A DNA stretch of 64,000 nucleotides from Pomacea canaliculata (GCF_003073045.1 NC_037592.1:717371-781370); one strand, 5' to 3'; positions 1 to 11,780 are shown, counted from the first letter of the stretch. The notes: generated from the letters alone by a model not told the origin. Numbers and translations are program-made.

Positions 1-1430
1 AGGCTGCTGTCAGTTCCTTGAGGATGGGGTGGCTATGTTCTGCAATGTAAGGAAGTTGCAATGAAGCTGGCAATGCGACTGGTGCGCCTTGTGCTGCGTG
101 CACTGAAGCCAAGCTCTGGTGTTTGCCTGGTGTTGCCTGGTGTTTGCCTGGTGTTTGCCCAGCGGATACAGCGAGTGACTGCATCACAGTTTTGGCGTTT
201 CTGATGTTTGCTCAGCTCGGCGGCTAACCCTCTTGAAGACTCACACGACACACATGGCTTTGACTTGGCTTGTGTTTCAGTGACTACCCCACCACCACCA
301 CCACCTCCACCGCCATCGCCTCCCTCCCACACCCAGTACAGTTGTAATGCTGTCGCCAGGCTGTGTACGGAGGATGGCGCGCGCCTGATCTCTAGAGACT
401 GCTGTTTGCAGACGATTGTTGCCATGGTTGCCTGCACTCGGGCGCACACACAATACTGCAGACACTGTCTCTCTTGGGCCGTTGAAGCAGTGACGTCACC
501 AGTTGCGTGCCGATGGCGGCGATGGCAGACGAGGTGTAACGGGGTGGTGAGGGAGGAGGATGCACTCCATTTCACCAGCTCTGAGTGCAGCGGCGTGTGG
601 CACTGCTCCCCCCTCCCAACTGTTTGTCGCCACCCCCTCCATCCCCTCCATCCCCTGCACATCAAACAGGACTTTCAGCCGTTAGGACTCGTCATGCTAG
701 GGGCAGTTAACTATGACGACAAGCTCCCCCACCCCCGCCTGCAGGATTTGCCTCCCCCAGTTTGTTGTGCCTGCAGCCGTACACCAGCGACTTGCTAGTG
801 TGTTTGTGTGGCTGAGCTGTGTGATGTTGCTTTGTGTGTTTACCACACAGAAAAGTGTATCGGAGATGGCGGCGTCAGGCGCGGCGCTCTGACATTTGCA
901 CAAATCAATGGACGCTTTAGTGGCGGCTTCACTCCACTGCTAATACTTTGGCAATGGCTTACTTTAACTGCCTCAATGCCTTCAATCTTTACCATTGCTT
1001 TTAGAACCTGTCCCCAGAATAGCTGTAGTCACTGCAGTCAGTCGCTGTAACCACTCCCAGCAGCAAGGTGATACCTTAGTCACGTGGTGCTCACCACCTT
1101 CACTTTCTACACGTGTGTTAACGACAAATGTATTTTAACGATGGTAGATATCAACAATAATAGTATGTATGGCAATGGAGACAAAAGGTCACATCTTGTG
1201 TAGGTCTAGTCTTGTTTAGCCTGCTTTGCTGTTGTAAAGGTTAGGGTTAGGGTTAGTGTTCAGCGTGTGTTGTGATGTCAGGACTAGTCCTGCTCACTCT
1301 CGTTATGTTAGGAAAGTTCGCTTTTTCTTGTTTTTTGATGTTATGACAGTGTTAATTTTGTCCCATCTCGGTGGCGATACTCGGCATCAGTCGACCCCTG
1401 TGGTTTGAAGCCTTTGTCTGACATGATTCA
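1..1430. other. Non-coding stretch, no supported gene
   Basis: Open frames here are driven by a CCA/CCT-rich run around 285-320 (poly-proline on one strand, poly-Trp/Gly on the other) and lack convincing splice sites. A TGACGTCA site lies near 491 and an ATGGCGGC motif near 866. No domain is recognised on either strand. Confidence 0.5.
1239..1256 (+). repeat. Short interstitial TTAGGG run
   Basis: About three tandem copies of the metazoan telomere hexamer lie inside otherwise unique sequence. The run is too short to be a telomere and may be a repair scar or chance. A two-unit version recurs near 11432-11444. Confidence 0.7.
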
Positions 1431-1439
1431 GTAGCTACA

Positions 1440-2050
1440 AGTTTGTCAGATGTTGCAGCTGCCAACTGTCTCCAGCTTCTCTCCCAGAGTGACTTCAGAG
1501 TTGATGTCCTTAGTGTTGTTGATCATCAGCTTGGTCTTCTCTGCATCGACCTGCCTACTTTATAGTGTTCAACATTTTTTGAGGCATCCAACACAACTGG
1601 CAAGCTCTGTTTTTTCGCAGGCAACTGACTTCTGCCAACGACAAATTGCAAGTTGGCGATTGTCCTGTCGCCATCGCTGACAACCAGCTCCTTCTTCCAG
1701 TGCGTCTGGAATGATTCTCGTGCGTCTGGCATGACTCTTTGCAGGATATACAGAATGGCGTAGAGGAGAATGTAAAGCCTTGTCCAGCTCTAAATGATGT
1801 TCGCAACGGGTTACCTCTACTGCCGCTGAAAAAGTGATCATGGTGGTCGGGTTATACAGACCATCTATGACTTTGACAAAGAGGTATTTATCCTGGACCT
1901 CCTTATTGCTGCATTTAGTGCTGCATGTTGAACGCCTTTTTCAAGTCCATGAAGACAGGACAGAGATCCTGCTGATGTGGCAGGTACTTCTCACCTATTA
2001 TTATCAGGCTGAAGATCTGCTGTATAGTGCCGCGGCCTGCTTCAAAATCT
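1440..2050 (-). mobile_element. LINE reverse transcriptase relic
   Basis: On the minus strand the segment around 1918-1956 reads VFMDLKKAFN, the polymerase motif A of non-LTR reverse transcriptases. The segment around 1455-1552 reads AEKTKLMINN followed by GEKLETV, the conserved stretch after the catalytic YADD motif in the same proteins. The two blocks lie in order but the frame between them is broken, so this is a decayed 5'- and 3'-truncated copy. The family resembles the RTE/CR1-like LINEs often annotated as 'craniofacial development protein 2-like' in molluscs. Other pieces of a similar type lie at 11.2, 19.9, 46.9 and 52.7 kb. Confidence 0.75.
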
Positions 2051-2119
2051 GTCTTTTCTTTTCTGTTTGTGGTGACTGTCTGTTCAATAGGATTTCCAAG
2101 ATCAGTTTTTTGCCATTAT

Positions 2120-3180
2120 AATGATACTGATAGCTTATAAGTGCCTGATATCTCGCGATGAGTCCTATAACTGGCTGGTATCCACGTTGACAACAGTAAC
2201 TGAACTGATAAGAATCAATGAGCTGGTATCCATGTTACGCTCCATCAAATGTCTGTTAAACTAAACCATCAGAGACAAAACAGCTTCAGCCTTTAGTGCC
2301 AACTGTCCTGACACTAAATCGTCCTTTCGTGTCAGTCACAGCATTAGTCTTCCCTTCTTTCTATCATGAACAATGTAGACAATATTCTATACAAGTCTTT
2401 ACAAGGTAGTGTCTATCACAGTCTGTAGACAATATTCTATACAAGTCTTTACAAGGTAGTGTCTACCACAGTCTGTAGACAATAGTCTGTGTAACAGTCG
2501 TGAGGCAAGTGGTCAAAGCAACAGTCTGTAGACAATAGTTTGTGTCTGTAGACAAACTCTCTATATCAGTTGTCAGCCAATAGTCTGTGTCACAGAAGGT
2601 GGCGGCGATGTGACAGCGGGACAACTCTTGTGTAGCGACAGACCTGGGGGGAAGGGGAGGACAAAGAAGACAGAGGCGACACCCCAGGCCGCTGGGTTCT
2701 TGTGGAGGTGGTGCCGTCTGTGTGGAGGTGTGTCTCTTGTAGCAAGGCAGGGTCCTTAACTCGCTTTGTCTGCCTGTCACACCAGCGTTTGCTGGGTCTG
2801 GCGTAGCTTTGTGACATCTCAGGGCCTGTAACTCTCTCGCAAACACCAGCGACAGACCCTCACTCTGGATGTCTTCACGCTGAGTGCAGGGGAACAGTCG
2901 GGGAATGTCATCGTCCTGTGAGGTCAGGCAAAGAAGACATTCCAGGTCTGGCGCTAGGGCTGCTGTGTACCTTGTTGGTGGCTGTTGACATCAGAGATTC
3001 CCATAGGACACCTGCATTCCCCCACACACAGCCACAAGCACACCTGTACACTGTGTACACAGAGATATGTACACAGGGGCACGCACCTCACACACTCACC
3101 AATGTTGTCCCTCTGTTAGGAACGTAACCAGCGTATCATAGGCTTCACGTGGTCTGCTGGGGTCAAGCAACATACTAGAG
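2120..3180. other. Non-coding stretch, no supported gene
   Basis: Holds the 50-bp duplication near 2.4 kb and scattered CAC/ACAC-rich sequence. Open frames are short, lack splice signals and match nothing recognised. Confidence 0.45.
2375..2486. repeat. 50-bp tandem repeat, about 2.2 copies
   Basis: GTAGACAATATTC recurs at 2375, 2425 and, partly, 2475, with near-identical sequence between. The third copy diverges, and looser relatives (GTCTGTAGACAATAG) continue to about 2550. Confidence 0.85.
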
Positions 3181-3420
3181 CAGTGGTTCTTAATCTTGTT
3201 TCAGGTAGCGAACCCACAAGTTTCATCTGCACGTTCACCGAACCCTTCTTTAGTGTCATCACGAATTGCGGGTGTGTCTTGGCTGCTGGGGTCAAGCCTC
3301 GTCAGGTGTAACCAGTATCGGATGCATGAGGCTTTGGAATGCACGTAGAGGAGAAATCTACCTGCCATCGTAGACCATGTCGTTTGAAGTTTTGGAGCTG
3401 ACATTAAGTAATGTGTTTAA
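3181..3420 (+). mobile_element. Possible hAT-type element end
   Basis: The sequence opens with CAGTGGTTCTTAATC, which resembles the terminal inverted repeat of hAT elements (CAGTGGTTCTCAA type), followed by text like that of degenerate non-autonomous copies. The matching right end and a target-site duplication were not found, so the call is weak. Confidence 0.3.
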
Positions 3421-3739
3421 TTTAAAGAATATATGAAATTCGATGTTTGGGGTCCGTATAAGAGCAGCGTCTTACCTGGGGATCACAAAGCTTGACAACA
3501 AGATTGCAATGAAGGTACACTTACCTTGCATGCGCACGACGTATCACACACACAACACAGCGCTCAACCAGCCCCGCAGATGACGATGATGAGGAGGATG
3601 ATGAGATGTGTAGATGATTGGAATGGAAGAGACACAAGTTCAGAGGAATGTCACTGAGAGAGTCACAAAGAAGATGGCGGAGAAGACCGTTGTTTTCCCG
3701 CTCACGTGGCCGTTAGAGAGCAGCTGCTATTCTTATATG

Positions 3740-3896
3740 TGACGTCATTTTCTGCTCCAAGTGGCGTGGAGCAAATGACGCACACATGACGTCAGACAGA
3801 CACATGACGTCAGCCACAAGACGTCGGACACATGACGTCAGCCACAAGACGTCAGACACATGACGTCAGCCACAAGACGTCAGACACATGACGTCA
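3740..3896. promoter_or_regulatory. Cluster of six CRE palindromes in a 28-bp repeat
   Basis: TGACGTCA occurs at 3740, 3787, 3805, 3833, 3861 and 3889. The last four are spaced exactly 28 bp apart in a tandem repeat that also carries an AAGACGTC half-like site between them. TGACGTCA is the consensus site for CREB/ATF factors. An AAGATGGCGG (YY1-like) motif lies at about 3670 and a CACGTG E-box near 3704. No transcript start could be assigned, so regulation is an inference from site density. Confidence 0.55.
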
Positions 3897-4029
3897 GCCA
3901 AGGTGGTTCTAGGAGTTATAGCCAAGGTAGCTATAGTAGTTAGCTACTTTCAGTGTGTCATTATTCCTGTCCACTTGTCTCTAGCTAAGTACCATCCATC
4001 CTAAGCACAGCTATACTTACTATACTTGT

Positions 4030-4330
4030 CATGGCTGACTGTAGGATCCAGCGCTCTAGCACCTCTAGCGAGGACATTTCACTGGTCTTGTAGACCGACA
4101 TCAGTGACAAGCAGCAGAACGACATCGTCAGCAAATAGTCAGACGATAATTTCTAGGAGATGTAGATGAAGCTGAATGCCGTGTTCTTCATTTTCAGCTA
4201 TGTCTCGCTTTAGTTCATGTCTAAGCAGGGAGAAGAGTATAGGGCTGGTTATCTCCTTGTTTTAGACCACCGGGCAATGAGAAAGAGCTCCGCTGTGGAG
4301 CGCAGCCAGGGTGTCACGACCTTATGGAGG
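4030..4330 (-). mobile_element. LINE reverse transcriptase relic
   Basis: Minus-strand translation gives HELKRDIAENEEHGIQLH, a stop, then LFADDVVLL, the catalytic motif C (FADD) of a non-LTR reverse transcriptase, followed by VGLQDQ. This is a different LINE lineage from the copies at 1.4 and 19.9 kb, judged by the HGIQL context. It is interrupted and short. Confidence 0.7.
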
Positions 4331-4334
4331 CTGT

Positions 4335-5920
4335 TCAGGAGCGCGATGCATTTTCCCCTGAAGGTCTCTTTGGAGTAGACACCAGGCTGGACTGCGACTC
4401 CTCCACTCGTGACAAGAGATGGTCAGTGCATGGAGATGAAACATTCTCAAGCGTGATGTCCCTTCCACCCTCTGCTCCTCTTAAAGTAGTTAGATGCTGG
4501 GCTCTCTGTGTCTTGGTCAGGGCCCTGGACTAATTCCACATTCTGTGCTCAGCAAGAGACTGGCCACGATGAGGGACCAACAGTGACCATCGTCAGCGAC
4601 GAGTGTTGACTTTTCTGTCCACATGGGCCACGCCCCGAGCTCGTGTAAAAGTCCAGCAGGGGCCGCCGACCTAGGTGGCGCAATCAAGTAGAAAGGTTCG
4701 TTCGTGTCGATATATCACAAAATCGCGAGTGACAGTCAGTGTGCTGTTAACTTTAGGATATTTAGGCCAGAACTACCAGCGGACTGAATAGGGTCTGTGC
4801 TGATGGTGAGCTGAACTCACTCCCCTGTTACAGAGAGATTGTGTGTCTGTGCGCGAGTGTGAGGATGTTTTGATGATGTGGGCGCTTGATATGCTAATTG
4901 TTCAGGCTTGTAATGTCTGTTACAGTCATGTGGTGCACGTGATATTAAGGTATTTGTGAATGCTGGCAGCTTGTGCATCTCAGTGAAGCAGCCCTCGGCA
5001 TCCAAGGCACACGCTGCCTCACCAGTCTGTCTCTTTGGAAAACCCTGCAATCATAGAAAGACAAGAGATTTACAGCCAGGAAAGGTGAGGATGGAGAACA
5101 CCAGCTGAACTTCTGAGAAATTAGATTTTGCGACCAAAATTGAAGCAGAAAAAGTTGGAGATAGAAACGTAGAAGCTGGAGAGAGAATTATTGCAAAGCT
5201 TAATCTAGAAATAATATTGGAAAGATGGAAAACTCAGCTGCAGGAACAAGAGATAGTATGGTGTGTTGAAAATTAAATTAATATGATTAATAATTAATTA
5301 ATATCAATCAAAATGCATGTAGGCATACTGACAAGCTTGTTGAAGCATGGACGGAAGTGTGTGGCATTGTGTACATAACAGAATTGGTTTGTACAGTGGA
5401 TCAGATAATTTTAAGTTAATCAAATATTACTTAAGTGTTTTTGGTTTTCTTTTTTCCATTATCATCTAAAAATGGATTTAATGTGCTATTCTGTTAGTCG
5501 GATCAGGTTGTCATGAGCAATAAAGTTGCTTTTCTCCTATTTCTTTTCTGATGTGATGTGTGCTGTAGCAGCCACACTTGCTGTCACATAGCTGTGGTTA
5601 TTATGTTGTCTCTCATTGTCTCTCATTACTTGATTGCTGTGTCGGCACTACAAACAACTTGCCTTCAGCAACACATCAATCACACTTTTCTGGAATAAAA
5701 TAAAGGCCTTGAAGTAAGTGAACAATTGAGTATTGTAAAGTATTGCCAAGTAACTAAAGAGATGAATGACATTCTACTGGTGTTGGCACACTGTCTTGTC
5801 TGTCACCTGCACTGAGTTCTTCCCACCATGCTTTGATGGACACCATGCACTTAGCTCCCCGACAGACATCTTCAAATAAGCTGGTGTCACGAACTCTGGT
5901 GAATGGACTGTAAAATACAG
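4335..5920. other. Mostly non-coding, one coding-like stretch and a poly(A) signal
   Basis: A 56-codon open stretch without a start codon at 5109-5276 (+) has charged, coding-like composition (for example KIEAEKVGDR and ILERWKTQLQ). It is followed at 5519-5524 by AATAAA with a TGTG-rich segment just downstream, as at a poly(A) site. No acceptor in the right frame was found, so a last exon is only possible. It could equally be a relic. Confidence 0.3.
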
Positions 5921-6064
5921 CTATAATGAGAACTACACAGAATGAACTGTGTAAAATAGAACTCTAATGAGAACTAAACTACACAATGAACTGTGTAAAT
6001 ACAAATATAATGAGAACCAAATTACACAGAATGAACTGTGCAAAATCCTACAATAATGAGAACT
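5920..6064. repeat. Imperfect 35-45-bp tandem repeat
   Basis: About three and a half degenerate copies of an AT-rich unit containing AATGAGAAC and ACACAGAATGAACTGTG lead directly into the larger satellite that follows. Confidence 0.75.
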
Positions 6065-6067
6065 AAA

Positions 6068-6885
6068 CTTAACACAACAAAGTGTGTACACGTATATTAC
6101 ACACAACAATGTGTGTACATGTATTACACACAACAAAGTGTGTACACGTATATTACACACAACAAAGTGTGTACACGTATATTACACACAACAAAGTGTG
6201 TACACGTATATTACACACAACATAAGTGTGTACACGTATATTACACACAACAAAGTGTGTACACGTGTATTACACACAACAAAGTGTGAACACGTATATT
6301 ACACACAACAAAGTGTGTACACGTATATTACACAACAAAGTGTGTGTACACGTATATTACACACAACAAAGTGTGTACACGTATATTACACACAACAATG
6401 TGTGTACACGTATATTACACACAACAAAGTGTGTACACGTATATTACACACAACAAAGTGTGTACACGTGTATTACACACAACAAAGTGTGTACACGTAT
6501 ATTACACACAACAAAGTGTGTGTATATTACACAATGTGTGTATATTACACACAACAAAGTGTGTACACGTATATTACACACAACAAAGTGTGTACACGTA
6601 TATTACACACAACAATGTGTGTACACACACGTATATTACACAACAAAGTGTGTACACGTATATTACACACAAAAGTGTGTACACGTATATTACACACAAC
6701 AAAGTGTGTACACGTATATTACACACAACAAAGTGTGTACACGTATATTACACACAACAAAGTGTGTACACGTATATTACACACAACAAAGTGTGTACAC
6801 GTATATTACACACAACAAAGTGTGTACACGTATATTACACACAACAAAGTATGTACACGTGTATTACACACATTAAAGTGTGAGA
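6068..6885. repeat. 29-bp minisatellite, roughly 28 copies
   Basis: The unit contains ACAACAAAGTGTGTACACG followed by TATATTACAC. Variants include TGTATT for TATATT and short deletions or insertions of TG. The unit holds the palindrome GTGTAC/GTACAC and can fold back with its neighbour. Because 29 is not a multiple of three and the unit lacks stops on the plus strand, all three plus frames stay open for hundreds of bases. The resulting 'proteins' are a by-product of the repeat. Confidence 0.95.
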
Positions 6886-7200
6886 AAAAGCCTGAATGAT
6901 TCACTCGTGAATATTTTTGAGTAAAACGTATTCAAGTTCATTTTTCAAACATGTGACAGTTTAGTGTGGCCTAGTGTCTAGAGGTCTACCCCGGGACTAG
7001 AGCAGGTGGCAGTCAGCAAGCTCCGAGGTTGGCCAGGAAACGACAAGTTCTGGGCTCTGGCGGTTGAAGACAAGGGTTGTAAAGGACGGAGGGGGGAAGG
7101 AAGGGGTGAGCTGGTCCAGACAGGGAGCCGAAGCAAGTTCAAAGTGGTTTTCAATCAAATTTGGTGGATCTTTTTCTTCCTGGCTTTTCATCATTACCTT

Positions 7201-7275
7201 TGCGCATGCGCCCAGATAACTGCGAGAGAGCCCCGCCCACGCGCGCCAGGCCAAGTCCCTTCACCCATTTAAAGC
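7201..7275 (+). promoter_or_regulatory. GC-rich promoter-like segment
   Basis: Holds a perfect NRF-1-type palindrome (TGCGCATGCGCC at 7201-7212), a GC box (CCCCGCCCAC at 7231-7240) and an ATTTAAAG TATA-like element at 7267-7274, in the order expected of a plus-strand core promoter. No downstream coding exon could be linked to it, so the direction and target gene are unknown. Confidence 0.4.
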
Positions 7276-7424
7276 TGGTCTGTCAATCTAGGGGGGGCTG
7301 ATTGCGTTACTCGCTGATCACATGTTGTGCCAGGCACAGAAGAAATTGCTAAAGAAAACAGATTCCTTCCACTTCCTTCGTCTTTGTTTAAAAACGTCTG
7401 CACTGCATCGCGCGGGGCCGTTCC

Positions 7425-8035
7425 TCTCTCTCTATCTCTCTCTCTAGCCCTCTCTCTCTATCTCTCTCTCTCTAGCCCTCTCTCTCTTTCTCTCTCCCCC
7501 TCTCTAGCTCTCTCTCTTTCTCTCTCTCCCCTTCTCTCTCTTGCAGTCTCTCCCTAATCTTTTTCCACCTCTGGAACTTTCGCTTGCTCTCTCTAGTTTC
7601 TTTTGTTTCGTCTCTCGCTCTCATTCTCTCTCTAATCTATGTCGCTCTTTCTCCAGTTTCTCTCGTCTTCCTCTGTCTCTTATCTCTTTCATCCCTCTCT
7701 AATCTTACCCCGCTCTCTATCTGTAATCTCTCTGTAATCTCTATTATCTCGCCCATCTCTTATATTCTCACTTTTTCTAGTCCCGCCCTCGTCTCTCTAA
7801 TCTCTGTTTTATTTCACTCTCCTCTCTTATGTCTCTCCCGACCTCTCAGTCCTCCTCTCTATGCCTCTGTCTCTCTTTTCCGATCTCTGTCTCAGGATCT
7901 CTCTCATGTTCACTCCTCTCTTAATCTATCAGGGTTCTGTCGTATCTCTTTCTCTCAATCTCTGTTTATTCTTCTCTCTCACGCTTTCTCTCTCTCTCCG
8001 ATCTCTCTAGTGTCTCATGCCTCTCTTTCTCTCCC
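7425..8035 (+). repeat. CT-rich low-complexity tract
   Basis: About 600 bp of (CT)n with C and T interruptions. The Ser/Leu-rich open frames in it are compositional. It is followed by a strong polypyrimidine run ending in TTTCTAG near 8145, which could act as a splice acceptor. Confidence 0.9.
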
Positions 8036-8149
8036 TCGCTTGGAATTCATCCATTTTCATTGTGCCTGCATTACGGTCATGTTAAAGTCAAGCGATGCAA
8101 GTTCTCTCCTCGCTAATTTGGCTTTTCTTTCTTTTTTATTTTTCTAGCG

Positions 8150-9470
8150 AATCCTGACTGGCTGCACCAACCACACATCCGGTGGAAAAGCACGGATGCG
8201 AGGGTCGATGGCACTGAAGTCATGCGAGGGCCCGCACTATCATGGCAGCGGAGCGCGGGGAGCCTTTGTGCCGACTTGCACGCCGCCTCCTTGAGTTAAG
8301 CGGCTTTAACCCTTTATCTCTTTGACCCAGCCGCCTTGTCCTCCACAGTCGTGTTCGGCCTCATTCACATGAGTTTGCGTCCAAATCTCGTCCGTGCGAG
8401 AACAAGGGACGCCCGACGCGTGCGCGCGACGCCGGAAATTGTCAGCTTAATTAAAGAGGCTCTGCGCTGGGGGCCCGCTTGTCCCCCCCCCCTTTCCCCC
8501 TATCCTCTCAAAATCTGAGAGACTCGTAGACAAGGCGGTGACCCCCAGGTTACGGCACGTGTCGACCTCTTGGCGAGACCACCCAGATATATTAGGGTGC
8601 GCGTCAAGCAGCAAGACAGTCCAGGGGTCAAAGGGCATCTTATGACGTAGTTGGGAGAGGTAAGGGAGGTGACCATCACACAAAAAAAAGTTTTGCCGTC
8701 AGCCTGTCACATCAGGTGACGATTGGTCACGTGGCTGACGCGTTCCTCTTGACTGTAGCCTCCATCGTGTGCGACAGCTGCTGTCTGTGATTGTTTTTTA
8801 CGGCTGCGGCTGCTGCTATCTACACTTGCTTTCTGTAACTTCACACCTGTAGAGCACGTCAGGTGATGCACAGTGTGTGACGTCAGGCGATGCACGGTCT
8901 GTGACGTCAGTCTAAGGATTGTAACACAAGAGGCTCCACGATGTGTGAGACTGTGTGTCAGAATGACACGCACGATGTGTAACGAGTGCGTAATGACAGG
9001 TAATGTACGGTAATGTACAGGTAATGTACGGAAGCTCATACAGGTGAAATGACAGACGTCAAGACGGCAAAAGACATTCGGTGATCGGCCAACGTTTGCC
9101 TCATTTTTCTGTAGCGACCGGTCGTAAAGGTCAAGGGGCAAGACTTTCATAACGACACTAGAGCGATGCAGACGCAGGCAGCACACGTCTACTTGAGAAC
9201 AAACAAAACACACAAACAACATAAACACCTTGAGGCAACAACACAGAGGACAAGCGAAGACTACCTGCAGCAACAGCAGCAACCTTGTACAGGAAGCATG
9301 ACAGGTGTGCGGACAAGAAGGAAGAGAAGCAGGCGTCAGGAGGAGACAATCACAGCAGGTATTGTGAGATGTTGTCACATCAGTTGTCACACCAGTCACG
9401 AGTTGTGTCCATGTTTGTTTGTCAACTACATTCTGGCTCTTAAAGGTCAAAGGACAAAGGCTTACAGACG
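8150..9470. other. CpG-rich stretch without a recognised gene
   Basis: 8160-8470 is GC- and CpG-rich for this window. Two TGACGTCA sites at 8878 and 8902 sit in a duplicated 24-bp unit containing GATGCAC. Open frames on both strands show no known domain and no paired splice sites. Confidence 0.4.
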
Positions 9471-9472
9471 AC

Positions 9473-9890
9473 ACGTATCATTACTACATTACACCACACT
9501 ACACTACACAACGTGTATCATTACTATAGTATATTTATCATTACTACATTACACCACACGTGTCGTTACTACATTAAACCACACGACACTACACAACGTG
9601 TATCATTACTATAGTATATTTATCATTACTACATTACACCACACGTGTCATTACTACATTACACCACACGTGTCATTACTTCAGACCACACTACACAATT
9701 AACGTGTGTCATTACTACACTACACAACGTGTATCATTACTATAGTATATTTATCATTACTACAGTGCACCACGTGTATCATTACCACATTTCACAACAT
9801 GTCTCAAATACTTGTCACAAGCCCTTACCCCGGGGACAATGTTTGTCACAAGCCCTAACCCCGGGGACAAGGCTTGTCTCAAACCTCACT
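9473..9890. repeat. Higher-order tandem repeats
   Basis: 9473-9795 is built from CATTACTACATTACACCAC and TATCATTACTATAGTATATT blocks alternating with CACGTGT. 9808-9875 holds a second repeat, two copies of a unit with CACAAGCCCT and CCCCGGGGACAA. Confidence 0.85.
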
Positions 9891-9899
9891 TTTCATTGA

Positions 9900-10759
9900 G
9901 CGCCTGGCGTCTTGGAGGCTCCTGGTGGAGAAACTCGTGTTTCTCTTGCAGGCGGCACAACCCTTGGTTTTTCCAATAAATGAAACAGTTAATGGAAAAC
10001 GTCGTCCGCGAGTCCTCTATTTCACCCGCGGGCCCCCTGCCCCTCTTCTCCCCCTTGCTTCTCTTTTCTTCTTTATCTCGCTCCCCAATGATCTGCTCCT
10101 GTCTCTCGGTCCCATAGTCTCTCTCTCCCCCCCTCTCATCCCTTATCTCTGTCTCTCCTCTCATACCTTCTCTGTCTCTCTGATAGTCCTCTCCCCCACC
10201 CCACCGCCTGTGGAGAGAGTTAGCGATATGGGTGATTACGGAGACAGGGGCTCTTCTGTACGAGGTATTGGGAAAATAAGAGCGGTCTTGTGTAGCAATC
10301 CATCTGGCTGAGCCTCTTTTCCCCAGGGAGCGGCTGTCACAGCCGACACCGCCTGCCATGTGCAATGATAACCAGCGTCACGTGGCCTGCACGGTTCAGG
10401 GGAAAAGAGTCGCCCGGATGACTTGGTATCGGCCTCGCTTTGGACGCCACACATTTGTTAGTGGATCAGCGGTTTTACCTGTTCTAGAATCTTCCATAGT
10501 CAATCAAACACAAAACTCAGAAAATGGGTATAGAGTATGAGAGAGCTAGTGGAACATCAGTTTTGCTTATTTTAGAATCTAGAACATCCATAACCAATAA
10601 AAACATTAGAAAAGAGGGTATACAGTAGACAAGACTAGAATAGAGTAGTCTATAGTAGCATAGCCTAGTAAGACAACTAGAGACAGAGACACAACGTTGC
10701 CGAAGGACTAATCACTTTAGTGGAAAATAACCTGCAGTGGCCTGGACAAGTAGCTGGAG
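9900..10759. other. Non-coding stretch, no supported gene
   Basis: Holds a CT-rich run at about 10020-10200 and otherwise unique sequence. The open frames here are compositional or short and show no domain. Confidence 0.45.
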
Positions 10760-10915
10760 ACACATTGATAAAGTAGATTAACAGCTAAAGATAGATACAA
10801 TGAACAAGCAGCTGGAGACAGGTTGATATCCTAGGTTAACAGCTAAAGATAGATACAATGAACAAGCAGCTGGAGACAGGTTGATATCCTAGGTTAACAC
10901 CTAAAGATACATAGT
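10760..10915. repeat. 58-bp tandem repeat, about 2.6 copies
   Basis: AACAAGCAGCTGGAGACAGG occurs at 10803 and 10861 with almost identical intervening sequence. Diverged relatives (ACAGCTGGAT) continue to about 11025. Confidence 0.85.
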
Positions 10916-11224
10916 GAACAAACAGACACAGATTAATGGGGTAGATATAGCTGAGGATAGATATAGCGAATGAACAGCTGGATATAGAATGATATAAATG
11001 AAGGACAAACAGCTGGATCCAGGGATCTCGAGACAAGATACAAGTGGGCGGAGGGTGGAGGCAGGACCATGAGGGCAGCGAGCTGGAGACCAAAGGATGA
11101 AGTGCACAGAGGGCTGCAAACAATAGGATGCTGGACACACATCTGACGGTCAGGGGTGGAGACCATGTAGTTACCATGGAAACAGTGGCTTGCAAGTACC
11201 TATAGCTGTTGACCTGGAGTTGTC

Positions 11225-11780
11225 TTACTTTATGTAGTTGTATTTTGCTGTCCTGGTGTTAACCCTCACTCGGCTCTTGTCACCTCTGGTCTCCCTTCCT
11301 CCATCCCCCCCCCTACAGGCGTCAGCATTGTCCGCCAGTCTCCTGGTAACAAACAAGTATGGTGTTGATGTCTGGCACCAGATCGATGTCGTCTGCAGAT
11401 TGCATGGACAGGAAGGTACGATGGTTGTGACAGGGTTAGGGTTAACTTGACAAGTGTCTCTCATGGTCTTCTCCAACAACATGTTGAATAAGACCAACGA
11501 CGAGGGGAGCAAACTAAAACAAGCAAATAATACAGAGACAAGGGGCCCCACCCTTACCAGACACCGACTGTTGAGTCATTACTTTCAGGACTTCGTCTTC
11601 CTGTTGAACTTTCACATCACGTAGGTCTCGGCATGGACTCTTTCAAATGCCTGTCTACAATCAATGAAACTGGGCAACACACTGCACTGATGTATTTTAG
11701 TCTCAGTGAGACAGTAGATGATGCTTTCATCTGCCTGGTCTACAGCGAGGCTGTTCCTCATCGGTGGTCGTCAGGCCATT
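11225..11780 (-). mobile_element. LINE reverse transcriptase relic
   Basis: Minus-strand reading shows, in order, FIDCRQAFERV (motif A, about 11635-11670), LLFNMLLEKTMRDT (the SPLLFN region of motif B, near 11455-11500), then ADDIDLVPDIN (motif C, near 11365-11400) and RLADNADA just after it. The pieces lie in different frames, so the copy is decayed. An apparent plus-strand exon at 11318-11420 is the antisense of this RT. Confidence 0.75.

Noticed and set aside
208-798. 196-residue open frame with a poly-Pro run
   Set aside because: Driven by a CCA repeat and without recognisable domains; the opposite strand is open too.
1239-1256. Telomere or chromosome-end signal
   Set aside because: Only three TTAGGG units within unique sequence; it is interstitial.
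6038-6899. Long Tyr/Thr/His/Cys open frames of 179-271 residues
   Set aside because: They come from the 29-bp satellite lacking stops in all plus frames; there is no independent coding evidence.
7327-8147. Ser/Leu-rich open frames
   Set aside because: Translation of CT-rich low-complexity DNA; no splice or domain support.
9158-9474. 255-residue Ser/Thr/Leu-rich minus-strand frame
   Set aside because: No domain, biased composition, overlaps tandem repeats, and no splice signals in a consistent order.
11318-11420. Apparent plus-strand exon (ASALSASLLVTNKYGVDVWHQ) with good acceptor and donor
   Set aside because: It is the antisense of a LINE reverse transcriptase ADDIDL block on the minus strand.
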